Below are positions 1-5,306 of a stretch of 5,306 nucleotides of DNA, piece by piece (the stretch's first letter is position 1; each line of letters begins with the position of its first letter). The notes below the pieces were generated by a model. The model was not told where the DNA came from. It worked only from the letters and a program-made list of their open reading frames with translations, and made no database searches. Location of the stretch: assembly GCA_028711875.1 (NCBI GenBank), contig JAQTRJ010000185.1:1-5306 (forward strand). The letters run 5' to 3'. A program made the translations under genes and the position numbers. Source of the stretch: a bacterium. GTDB lineage: Bacteria > Electryoneota > RPQS01.

Positions 1-494
1 TGATCGAAGCGCTGCGCACGGAACGCGGTCTCAAACCCGGCCAGGAAAACAATTTCGCCCTGTGGACGCCCGATATGTTGCAGGCCGAGTTCAGCAAAAT
101 GACGGGCTGGGTTGGCATCGCCGCGTTTGGCGTCACGGCCGTTTCGCTGCTTGTGGCCGGCATCGGCATCATGAATATTATGCTCGTCTCCGTCACCGAA
201 CGCACCCGCGAAATCGGCCTCAGAAAAGCATTGGGCGGCACGAAGAAATCCATTCTTCGGCAGTTCCTGATCGAGTCCGTGATGCTCTCGGAAGTGGGCG
301 GCGCGATCGGCATCGTCATCGGCTATCTCGTGGCGATTATGGTCAATGCGCAGCTTCATTATCCCGCTCCCGTTCCCGTCGGCTCGGTCATTCTCGCGAT
401 TCTCTTCTGTTCGATGGTCGGCATCGGCTTCGGCATGTGGCCGGCGATCAAGGCCGCCCGCCTCGATCCCATCGAAGCTCTCCGCTACGAATAA
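1..494 (+). CDS. ABC transporter permease, MacB/FtsX family (C-terminal part, 5' end outside window)
   Basis: The frame is open from the left edge (first whole codon at 3) to the TAA at 492-494, giving 163 residues with no start in the window. Visible are the end of the periplasmic domain (residues 1-33), a membrane segment at about 37-60, the cytoplasmic stretch SVTERTREIGLRKALGG (63-79), and two more membrane segments at about 94-114 and 126-145. The chain ends in KAARLDPIEALRYE. Both the TERTREIGLRKALG motif and this ending are hallmarks of the FtsX-like permease domain of MacB-type transporters. The family has four membrane helices, so the first one and most of the periplasmic domain lie upstream. 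Such permeases work in the inner membrane with an ABC ATPase, usually coded next door, and drive export or mechanotransmission, often of lipoproteins, peptides or drugs. The substrate cannot be read here. The family call is firm; a specific MacB identity is not. Confidence 0.93.
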   Translation, partial: IEALRTERGLKPGQENNFALWTPDMLQAEFSKMTGWVGIAAFGVTAVSLLVAGIGIMNIMLVSVTERTREIGLRKALGGTKKSILRQFLIESVMLSEVGGAIGIVIGYLVAIMVNAQLHYPAPVPVGSVILAILFCSMVGIGFGMWPAIKAARLDPIEALRYE

Positions 495-601
495 GAGATC
501 GCCGCGAAAAAACATCGCCGTTGTCGGCTTCCAAACCGGCCATGGCTTCCAGTTTCCCTCCGCTTGCGGGTGATCGGAAAGGGGGCTTCGATGATCGCCG
601 A

Positions 602-621
602 GTCGGGCGTCCCCGCCCGAC
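602..621. repeat. Perfect GC-rich inverted repeat (hairpin)
   Basis: GTCGGGCG (602-609) and CGCCCGAC (614-621) are exact inverted repeats around the 4-nt loop TCCC. No T-run follows on either strand, so this is not a standard intrinsic terminator. It lies 107 bp after the permease stop and could protect the 3' end of that mRNA or be a REP-like palindrome. The function is an inference. Confidence 0.5.
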
Positions 622-673
622 CGGAATCCACCAACGACAAGAACGCACGGCGCTTCTCTGCACGCCGCGCGCG

Positions 674-710
674 AAAAAATCCCCGACTCATCGAGTCGGG
701 GATTCTTATT
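674..710 (-). terminator. Rho-independent terminator of the gpmA-hydrolase-aconitase cluster, probably bidirectional
   Basis: The 12-nt arms AATCCCCGACTC (678-689) and GAGTCGGGGATT (693-704) pair perfectly around the 3-nt loop ATC. On the minus strand the stem runs into six T (complement of A674-A679), and it begins 28 nt after the aconitase stop codon, which is textbook placement. On the plus strand the stem is followed by CTTATTT, a weaker U-rich tail, so it may also stop transcription coming from the permease gene, whose stop codon is about 180 bp away. The genes on the two sides are convergent, which fits a shared terminator. Confidence 0.88.
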
Positions 711-731
711 TCCAGTGATTTCAGAAAGCGA

Positions 732-3002
732 TCACACCGCGATCTTCTTCCGCATGGCATTGAGTGCGCCGCCCGCCTTGAACCACTCGATCTGCTCGTG
801 ATTCAACGAATGATTGAGTGTGATCTCGTCGCTGGCTCCGCCGCCATGTTTGAGAATCATCTTCACCGGTTTACCCGGCGCGAGACTCGCGAGGTTCATC
901 AGAGAAATCTTGTCGCCCTCGCGCACCTTGTCGTAATCGCTCGCATCGGCAAACGTCAGCGGCAGAATCCCTTGCTTCTTCAGATTCGATTCGTGAATCC
1001 GCGCAAAGCTTCGTGTAATCACCGCCGCCGCTCCGAGAAATCGCGGTGACATGGCGGCGTGTTCGCGCGACGAGCCTTCGCCGTAGTTCTCGTCTCCCAC
1101 CACGACCCAGCGCTTGCCCTTCGCCTTCAGATCGCGTGCCGCTTTGGAAATCGTCACTCCGGCTTCATGGGTCTCCGGATGCGTTGTCTTGCCGGCCTCA
1201 CCGGAAAACGCGTTCACCGCTCCGCTGAACATGTTGTCGGAAATGTTGTCGAGATGTCCGCGGAAGCGCAGCCACTTGCCCGCCGGAGAAATGTGATCCG
1301 TCGTGCATTTTCCCTTCGCTTTCAAGAGCAGCGGCAAGTCCAGATAGTCGCTTCCGTTCCACGGCTCGAACGCTTTGAGAATTTGCAGTCGGTTGGAGTC
1401 AGACTTCACCGTGACCTCGACCTTTGAGGAATCTTCCGGCGGAGCCAGATAGCCTTCTTCATCCTTCACGAATCCTTTGGCGGGAATGTCCGGCGCGGGC
1501 GGCGGCGGCGCGAGCTTCACGGTTGTGCCGGGGATCGTATCGGTCAGCGGATTGTAGTTCATCGTTCCCGCGATCGCGTACGCCACCGTGATTTCGGGAC
1601 TCGTGATGAACGAGAGCGTCTGCGGATTCCCGTCGTTGCGCGCCGGGAAGTTGCGATTGTAGGAAGAGATGATCGAGTTCGATTCGCCTTCTTTGATGTC
1701 GCTCCGCTTCCATTGACCGATACACGGCCCGCACGCGTTGGCCAGCACCAGCGCGCCGATCTTCTCGAGTCTTTCCATTTGTCCGTCGCGCTGGATCGTC
1801 TGATAGATCTGTTCGCTCCCCGGTGTGACGTAAAGCGTGGTGCGCGCTTTCAATCCTTGCTTGAAGGCCTGCTCGGCCACGTTCGCGGAACGCTCGATGT
1901 CTTCATAGGAGGAATTCGTGCATGAACCGATCAGCGCGCTGGTGAAATTCAACGGCCACTTGTTTTCCTTGCCGGCCTTTCCCCATTCGGAGACCGGCCG
2001 CGCCGCATCGGGACTGTGCGGCCCCACCACGTGCGGTTCCAGCGTACTCAGATCAATCTCCACGACGCGGTCGAAGAATTTCGCAGGATCGCGCAGCACG
2101 TCTGCATCCGCCGCGAGCAGGTCGCGATGGCGGCCGGCAATTTCGGCGATCTTGGCGCGCTCGGTTCCCCGCAGATACGCTTCCATTCGCGCGTCATAGG
2201 GGAATACCGAGGTCGTCGCGCCGAGTTCCGCGCCCATATTCGTGATCGTCGCTTTGCCCGTGCACGAAATCGTCTCGGTTCCCGGCCCGAAATATTCGAT
2301 CACGGCGTTGGTGCCGCCCTTCACCGTGAGAATCCCGAGCAGCTTGAGGATCACGTCCTTCGGCGCCGTCCAGCCGCTCATCTTGCCGGTCAGATGCACG
2401 CCGATCCGCTTCGGCATGAGCACTTCCCACGGCAATCCCGCCATCACGTCCACGGCGTCCGCGCCGCCCACGCCCGACGCGAACATCCCCAGTCCGCCCG
2501 CGTTGGGAGTGTGCGAATCCGTGCCGATCATCATCCCGCCGGGGAACGCGTAATGTTCGAGCACCACCTGATGAATGATGCCCGCGCCCGGTTTCCAGAA
2601 TCCGATGCCGAATTTCGCGGACACCGAGCGCAGAAAATCGTAGACTTCGCGGTTCATGTTCTGCGCGCCGGCCAGATCGTCTTTGGCTCCGACTTGCGCC
2701 AGAATCAAATGATCGCAGTGCACGGATGTCGGCACGGCTGCTGACTTCAATCCCGCCGACATGAACTGCAAGAGCGCCATCTGCGCGGTCGCGTCCTGCA
2801 TGGCTACGCGGTCGGGACGCAGCGCGATGTACGACTTGCCGGGCACGAGCTCGGCCGCGGCCGGATCGTCCAGATGTCCCAGCAGCAGCTTCTCCGCCAG
2901 CGACAGCGGCCGGTTCAGCTTTTTCTTCACGACCGCCATTCGCTCATTCATTTTGCGATACGCGGCCTCAACAAACTCGGGTGTGGATTCAACGCGAATC
3001 AT
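732..3002 (-). CDS. acn: Aconitate hydratase, mitochondrial-type (citrate/isocitrate isomerisation)
   Basis: This cytoplasmic [4Fe-4S] enzyme interconverts citrate and isocitrate through cis-aconitate in the TCA cycle. With the start at 3002 it has 756 residues, close to mitochondrial aconitase and shorter than the AcnA/IRP type (near 890). Cluster ligands are C361 (in IGSCTNSS) and C424 and C427 (in NACGPCIGQW). Other family signatures are QDATAQM from residue 69, GTDSHTPNAGG from 160, RNFPARNDGN from 450, KCTTDHISPAG from 565, and GSSREHA in the swivel domain with the catalytic Ser-Ser-Arg at 644-646. No frameshift or missing ligand is seen. An upstream in-frame ATG at 3059 would add 19 residues and overlap the preceding stop. 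I prefer 3002 because GGAG (3008-3011) sits 5 nt before it and MIRVESTPEFVEAAY resembles a natural N-terminus. It is last in a three-gene cluster and followed by a terminator. E. coli acnA belongs to a different subfamily, so the symbol here is generic. Confidence 0.97.
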   Translation of the reverse strand: MIRVESTPEFVEAAYRKMNERMAVVKKKLNRPLSLAEKLLLGHLDDPAAAELVPGKSYIALRPDRVAMQDATAQMALLQFMSAGLKSAAVPTSVHCDHLILAQVGAKDDLAGAQNMNREVYDFLRSVSAKFGIGFWKPGAGIIHQVVLEHYAFPGGMMIGTDSHTPNAGGLGMFASGVGGADAVDVMAGLPWEVLMPKRIGVHLTGKMSGWTAPKDVILKLLGILTVKGGTNAVIEYFGPGTETISCTGKATITNMGAELGATTSVFPYDARMEAYLRGTERAKIAEIAGRHRDLLAADADVLRDPAKFFDRVVEIDLSTLEPHVVGPHSPDAARPVSEWGKAGKENKWPLNFTSALIGSCTNSSYEDIERSANVAEQAFKQGLKARTTLYVTPGSEQIYQTIQRDGQMERLEKIGALVLANACGPCIGQWKRSDIKEGESNSIISSYNRNFPARNDGNPQTLSFITSPEITVAYAIAGTMNYNPLTDTIPGTTVKLAPPPPAPDIPAKGFVKDEEGYLAPPEDSSKVEVTVKSDSNRLQILKAFEPWNGSDYLDLPLLLKAKGKCTTDHISPAGKWLRFRGHLDNISDNMFSGAVNAFSGEAGKTTHPETHEAGVTISKAARDLKAKGKRWVVVGDENYGEGSSREHAAMSPRFLGAAAVITRSFARIHESNLKKQGILPLTFADASDYDKVREGDKISLMNLASLAPGKPVKMILKHGGGASDEITLNHSLNHEQIEWFKAGGALNAMRKKIAV

Positions 3003-3007
3003 AAAAA

Positions 3008-3012
3008 CTCCA
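3008..3012 (-). promoter_or_regulatory. Shine-Dalgarno site fixing the aconitase start
   Basis: Read on the minus strand, TGGAG is followed by TTTTT and then the ATG at 3002-3000, a 5-nt spacing. It supports the shorter aconitase start over the ATG at 3059. Confidence 0.7.
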
Positions 3013-3052
3013 GTTTCGTATTTTGATCGTTCTTGATGTGTGGGCAATCCGT

Positions 3053-3598
3053 TTAACATTCAGCCAGCCAGTCGTTCGTGGAAATCACCCGGCTGAAGAC
3101 GGATTGCTGCACGGCGAGAATCGTCTTGTGGATTTGCTCGGCGCTCACGGTTCCGGCGGAATTGGTCAGGTTCAGCGTCCCGGTCGCATCCGAGAGAAAA
3201 TCCACTTTAAAGCCGCGATGGAACGCCTGCCGGGCGGTGGTGTCGCAGCACATGTGTGTCATGTAGCCGCAGAGAGCAACCTTCTCGATCCCGCGCGAAC
3301 GCAGTTCATTCTCAAGCTCTGTGCCGGTGAAACTGCCCGGAAAATTCTTGTGGATGAGCGCATCGTGGGGCTGCGCGGCGACCTGTTCCATGAGCTCCCA
3401 CCCGTGGCTGCCCTGGCGGAAAGCCGTCGCTTCGGGATCGCGAGCGGCATGCTGAATGAGCAGCACGGGCAGACCGTGTGTATGCGCCGCCGCCATCGTC
3501 TTCAGGATGTTATCGAGACTTTCCGGCGGATAGCTCACCGGCCGCGCACCGGTGAAGTACTCGTTCTGAACGTCAATGACCAGCAGTGCAGATTTCAT
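3053..3598 (-). CDS. Isochorismatase-like cysteine hydrolase, substrate unknown
   Basis: The protein has 181 residues, a normal length for the isochorismatase-like hydrolase superfamily. These are soluble enzymes that cleave amide, C-N or vinyl-ether bonds with a Cys-Asp-Lys triad. The triad is visible: D9 in [12 protein letters not shown]84 in IHKNFPGSF, and C117 in [15 protein letters not shown]. The M113-T114 bond is where the family's conserved cis-peptide sits. A second cysteine, C118, follows directly. The C-terminal stretch [17 protein letters not shown] from residue 152 is typical of the cysteine hydrolase group that includes nicotinamidase-like and streptothricin-hydrolase-like members. 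Nothing marks it as a true isochorismatase or as PncA, and no siderophore or NAD genes are nearby. Its ATG overlaps the gpmA TGA in an ATGA, with AGGGG (3604-3608) 5 nt upstream, so translation is probably coupled to gpmA. A side-product clean-up role in central metabolism is only a guess. Confidence 0.92.
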   Translation of the reverse strand: MKSALLVIDVQNEYFTGARPVSYPPESLDNILKTMAAAHTHGLPVLLIQHAARDPEATAFRQGSHGWELMEQVAAQPHDALIHKNFPGSFTGTELENELRSRGIEKVALCGYMTHMCCDTTARQAFHRGFKVDFLSDATGTLNLTNSAGTVSAEQIHKTILAVQQSVFSRVISTNDWLAEC

Positions 3599-4338
3599 TT
3601 CTTCCCCTGCGCCGCCACCGCTTCCGATTTTTTCTTCGCCGCTTCGGGATCGCCAAGATAATGATGTCTCAGCGGCTTCAGATTGTCATCGAGTTCATAG
3701 ACCAACGGAGCCCCTGTGGGAATATTGAGAAGAGTGACTTCCTCGTCGGTCATTTGGTCGAGATGCTTGACCAGCGCGCGCAGACTGTTGCCGTGCGCGA
3801 CGATGATCACGCGCTTGCCCGCGCGAACTTCGGGCGCAATTGCATCGTGCCAGTAGGGCAGAAACCGGTTCAGCGTGTCCTTGAGACCTTCCGACGCGGG
3901 CAGCTCATTTTGCGACAAACTCCGGTAGCGCGGATCGCGTCCCGGCCAGCGCTCGTCGTCTTCCGTGAGCGGCGGCGGCGGCGCGTCGTAGCTTCTCCGC
4001 CAAAGCATAAACTGCGCCTCGCCGAATTTCTTCATCGTCTCGGCCTTGTCCAGTCCCTGCAGTGCGCCGTAGTGCCGCTCGTTCAGCCGCCAGGAACGAT
4101 GCACGGAAATCCACATCAAGTCCAAATCGTCGAGCGTGATCCACAGCGTCCTGATCGCGCGCTTCAATACCGATGTGAAAGCCGTGTCGAAAACATAGCC
4201 GCCCTCTTTCAGCAGTCGCGCCGCTTCGTGCGCCTCGCGGATTCCGTCCGCGCTGAGATCCACATCCGTCCATCCGGTAAAGAGATTTTTCTTGTTCCAC
4301 AGGCTTTCCCCGTGGCGCAGTAAAACGAGTTGGTACAT
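3595..4338 (-). CDS. gpmA: 2,3-bisphosphoglycerate-dependent phosphoglycerate mutase
   Basis: This cytoplasmic enzyme interconverts 3-phosphoglycerate and 2-phosphoglycerate in glycolysis and gluconeogenesis through a phosphohistidine. The 247 residues match the usual dPGM length of about 250. The phosphoacceptor is H9 in LLRHGES. R60 (VLKRAIRT), E87 ([13 protein letters not shown]) and H182 ([10 protein letters not shown]) complete the active site. [10 protein letters not shown] at 20-29 and the [12 protein letters not shown] block from residue 113 separate it from the broad histidine-phosphatase superfamily and place it in the true dPGM subgroup. The C-terminal tail, from [11 protein letters not shown] to the end, is the charged flexible segment common in this family. 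The start is clear from the N-terminal motif, but the ribosome binding site is weak (GAG at 4343-4345, 5 nt upstream). It is first in the cluster with the hydrolase and aconitase, and its stop overlaps the hydrolase start by 4 nt. Confidence 0.97.
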   Translation of the reverse strand: MYQLVLLRHGESLWNKKNLFTGWTDVDLSADGIREAHEAARLLKEGGYVFDTAFTSVLKRAIRTLWITLDDLDLMWISVHRSWRLNERHYGALQGLDKAETMKKFGEAQFMLWRRSYDAPPPPLTEDDERWPGRDPRYRSLSQNELPASEGLKDTLNRFLPYWHDAIAPEVRAGKRVIIVAHGNSLRALVKHLDQMTDEEVTLLNIPTGAPLVYELDDNLKPLRHHYLGDPEAAKKKSEAVAAQGKK

Positions 4339-4375
4339 TCGGGCTCGCTAAGGGTTCGTGTGTAGGGGGCGCGCA

Positions 4376-4387
4376 GGATAATTATCC
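4376..4387. promoter_or_regulatory. 12-nt perfect palindrome, candidate operator before gpmA
   Basis: GGATAATTATCC is its own reverse complement. It lies 37 bp upstream of the gpmA ATG and covers the transcription start predicted from the promoter at 4391-4419, a common place for a repressor site. It contains GATAAT on both strands, so part of it could instead be a -10 element, although no good -35 is correctly spaced for that. I do not recognise it as the site of a known regulator. Confidence 0.35.
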
Positions 4388-4390
4388 CCT

Positions 4391-4419
4391 AATATGTTCA
4401 AAATCCATGCCATTTTCAA
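4391..4419 (-). promoter_or_regulatory. Candidate sigma70-type promoter of the gpmA cluster
   Basis: Read on the minus strand, TTGAAA (4419-4414) is followed after exactly 17 nt by CATATT (4396-4391). These match the housekeeping consensus at 5 of 6 and 4 of 6 positions. The predicted transcription start is near 4384, leaving a 5' untranslated region of about 46 nt. The region is the only AT-rich stretch before gpmA. Promoter consensus in this unknown phylum may differ, so this is a tentative call. Confidence 0.4.
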
Positions 4420-4450
4420 GTCTGACGTGGCTGCTTCGAATTCACGCCGA

Positions 4451-4519
4451 GCCGGGTTCAGCGAGTCCGGGAATCCCGGGAGTGACTCTCCAGAGTCACC
4501 CCGTTACGCGAACCCCGGC
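4451..4519. repeat. Structured intergenic element: two hairpins enclosed by an outer stem
   Basis: The outer arms 4451-4463 and 4507-4519 pair over 12 bp with two single-base bulges (A4460 and one C near 4513). They enclose hairpin I (CCGGG 4467-4471 with CCCGG 4475-4479, loop AAT) and hairpin II (GTGACTC 4482-4488 with GAGTCAC 4493-4499, loop TCCA). Together they form a three-way junction. The element lies upstream of the candidate gpmA promoter and past the terminator of the neighbouring gene, so it would not be in either main transcript. It may be a REP-like palindromic repeat, a small RNA, or a site acting at DNA level. I cannot choose among these from one copy. Confidence 0.5.
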
Positions 4520-4557
4520 CGGACCCCCCCCGAACAACTCTATTGCCGGAGAGCTTC

Positions 4558-4586
4558 AAAAACAAGCGGCCTGCGCCGCTTGTTTT
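4558..4586 (-). terminator. Rho-independent terminator of the right-edge hypothetical gene
   Basis: The arms AAAACAAGCGGC (4559-4570) and GCCGCTTGTTTT (4575-4586) pair over 12 bp around the loop CTGC. On the minus strand the stem starts 20 nt after the TAG at 4608-4606 and runs into five T (complement of A4558-A4562). It should separate that gene from the gpmA cluster. The plus strand also ends in TTTT, but no plus-strand gene reads into it. Confidence 0.85.
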
Positions 4587-4605
4587 CCAAGACATTGCCT
4601 ATTTC

Positions 4606-5306
4606 CTAATGAAGAAGCTGGGTCAGTTCCTGAACCGCCTTCGCCTCCCAGCCCCGCGCTTCCTCGACCCACAGTGCCGCCCGGTTGCGCTGTTCAAAGT
4701 CGCGCCAGCGCGAAATATACTCTTCGGAAAAATCGCGGGCGAATCCACCATGCTCGATGTTCCACGACGGCCCGAGGTATTCCGCCCAATGCTGCCACGC
4801 TTCGACGCATTGACTGTAATGAAATGCGGCCTTGGAAAAATGTTGCCGCTCGATTCCTCCGAAACGGGGCGCGGCGCGCTCAAAAAAGTGATGGAGACTG
4901 CGGCGGCTTGTCCATTGACTCCAGAGTGCGGATCCCATCCATCCGTGCGTCGGCCCTGCCGTGAAGTCCACGCGACGGTCGGTCAGGTCCGCCGCGAAAT
5001 CCCGATAGGCGGCGTCACCCGCCGCGCAGCCCGCCAGCGTCCGCGCATACCACGCCCGCGCCGTGCGCCGCGCGGCTTGCAGCGCAAGATCGCGCGCGTC
5101 GGGTGGACGCGGCGACACCGACTCGATCGCAACCAGCACGTTGCCTTCGTCTACCGGATAGCGCCAGCCGCTGCGCTCGCAGTCCTTGAGCGATAGGGAG
5201 TGCTCCGCGAGCCGAGCCGACAATCGCGCCGCCAGGATGTGATCCCCGTGTGCCTGTCGCACATAGCCGAACACCAGCAGCGGCTCGCGCAGCCGCGCCA
5301 GACACG
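4606..5306 (-). CDS. Hypothetical Trp-rich, mostly helical protein (C-terminal part, start outside window)
   Basis: I do not recognise this gene with confidence. The frame stays open from the TAG at 4608-4606 to the right edge, giving 232 whole codons. A GTG at 5274 is the first possible start, but the sequence before it (CLARLREPLL) reads as ordinary protein, so I treat the gene as cut by the window. It has no signal peptide or membrane segment here. It is rich in tryptophan (11 of 232) and in Ala and Arg, and looks largely helical. Noticeable blocks are DARDLALQAARRTARAWY from residue 69, GDAAYRDFAADL from 96, a His/Trp-rich middle running through HHFFERAAPRFGG (138-150), HYSQCVEAWQHWAEYLG from 162, and a final amphipathic helix of about 23 residues. 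The AL..A...GDAAYRDFA pattern and terminal helix recall the helical C-terminal part of BtrH/DUF4872-like or C39-peptidase-like proteins. That comparison is from memory and weak. A terminator follows 20 nt downstream. Confidence 0.75.
   Translation of the reverse strand, partial: CLARLREPLLVFGYVRQAHGDHILAARLSARLAEHSLSLKDCERSGWRYPVDEGNVLVAIESVSPRPPDARDLALQAARRTARAWYARTLAGCAAGDAAYRDFAADLTDRRVDFTAGPTHGWMGSALWSQWTSRRSLHHFFERAAPRFGGIERQHFSKAAFHYSQCVEAWQHWAEYLGPSWNIEHGGFARDFSEEYISRWRDFEQRNRAALWVEEARGWEAKAVQELTQLLH

Larger units (their letters stand above)
495..731. other. Convergent intergenic region between permease and aconitase
   Basis: This 237-bp stretch separates two convergent genes. Besides the hairpin at 602-621 and the terminator at 678-704 I see no supported gene. 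Open frames that cross it continue out of frame from, or antisense to, the flanking genes and show no family motif. Confidence 0.8.
4339..4605. other. Intergenic region upstream of gpmA
   Basis: This 267-bp stretch lies between two minus-strand genes. From right to left it holds the terminator of the upstream gene, a run of eight C (4524-4531), the three-way-junction element, the candidate promoter and the palindrome. Short plus-strand frames starting at 4394 and 4407 lack a ribosome binding site and any family motif, so no gene is called. Confidence 0.75.

Noticed and set aside
62..718. Long plus-strand open frame of 218 codons running through the permease end and the intergenic region
   Set aside because: It is out of frame with the clear FtsX-domain frame, is dominated by Arg and His as shadow frames in GC-rich DNA are, and shows no family motif.
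2016..2744. Plus-strand open frame of 242 codons opposite aconitase
   Set aside because: It is antisense to the conserved aconitase core and has an Arg/His-rich shadow composition with no recognisable domain.
3003..3052. Possible internal promoter just upstream of aconitase
   Set aside because: Only weak -35/-10 resemblance (TTGCCC and AATACG, spacing about 19) is present in a 50-bp gap, too little to call a promoter.
3023..3661. Plus-strand open frame of 212 codons opposite the cysteine hydrolase
   Set aside because: The minus-strand frame has the full Asp-Lys-Cys triad and a good ribosome binding site; the plus frame has neither motif nor support.
3586..4323. Plus-strand open frame of 245 codons almost exactly opposite gpmA
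   Set aside because: It mirrors the gpmA codon pattern, which includes every catalytic residue, and has no domain of its own. The matching length follows from codon bias.
4451..4519. Possible tRNA gene, because of the cloverleaf-like set of stems and a GGTTC-like string
   Set aside because: There are only two internal hairpins, with loops of 3 and 4 nt. No 7-nt anticodon or T loop and no acceptor stem with a discriminator/CCA arrangement can be drawn on either strand.
4543..5196. Plus-strand open frame of 217 codons opposite the right-edge hypothetical gene
   Set aside because: It runs through the terminator stem at 4559-4586 and has a shadow-like composition. The minus frame is open to the edge and ends just before a proper terminator.

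Overview
The window is bacterial chromosomal DNA of moderately high GC, about 60% by eye. It is gene-dense and shows no mobile element, CRISPR array, rRNA or tRNA. The 756-residue aconitase is of the mitochondrial type, not the longer AcnA/IRP or AcnB types. Among bacteria I associate that type with FCB-like phyla and some other Gram-negative lineages. With the MacB-like permease it suggests a Gram-negative bacterium or a candidate phylum of that kind, but I cannot name a taxon.

Layout. Positions 1-494 (+) hold the C-terminal part of a MacB/FtsX-type ABC transporter permease that starts before the window. Positions 495-731 are a convergent intergenic region with a perfect hairpin at 602-621 and a strong 12-bp terminator at 678-704. 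From 4338 down to 732 on the minus strand runs a three-gene cluster: gpmA (2,3-bisphosphoglycerate-dependent phosphoglycerate mutase), an isochorismatase-like cysteine hydrolase whose start overlaps the gpmA stop by 4 nt (ATGA), and aconitase. Positions 4339-4605 are a 267-bp intergenic region. It holds a candidate gpmA promoter, a 12-nt palindrome near the predicted transcription start, a foldable three-way-junction element at 4451-4519, a run of eight C and a terminator at 4559-4586. Positions 4606-5306 (-) are the C-terminal 232 codons of an unrecognised Trp-rich protein whose start lies beyond the window.

How the genes fit together. Phosphoglycerate mutase (lower glycolysis/gluconeogenesis) and aconitase (TCA cycle) are both housekeeping central-carbon enzymes. 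Here they appear to share one transcript with a small hydrolase of unknown substrate. The cluster is bounded by the candidate promoter at 4391-4419 and the terminator at 678-704. The permease at the left edge and the hypothetical protein at the right edge look like members of separate transcription units.

I found no clear new biological system. The least explained items are the right-edge protein, the hydrolase inside the gpmA-aconitase cluster and the structured DNA at 4451-4519.
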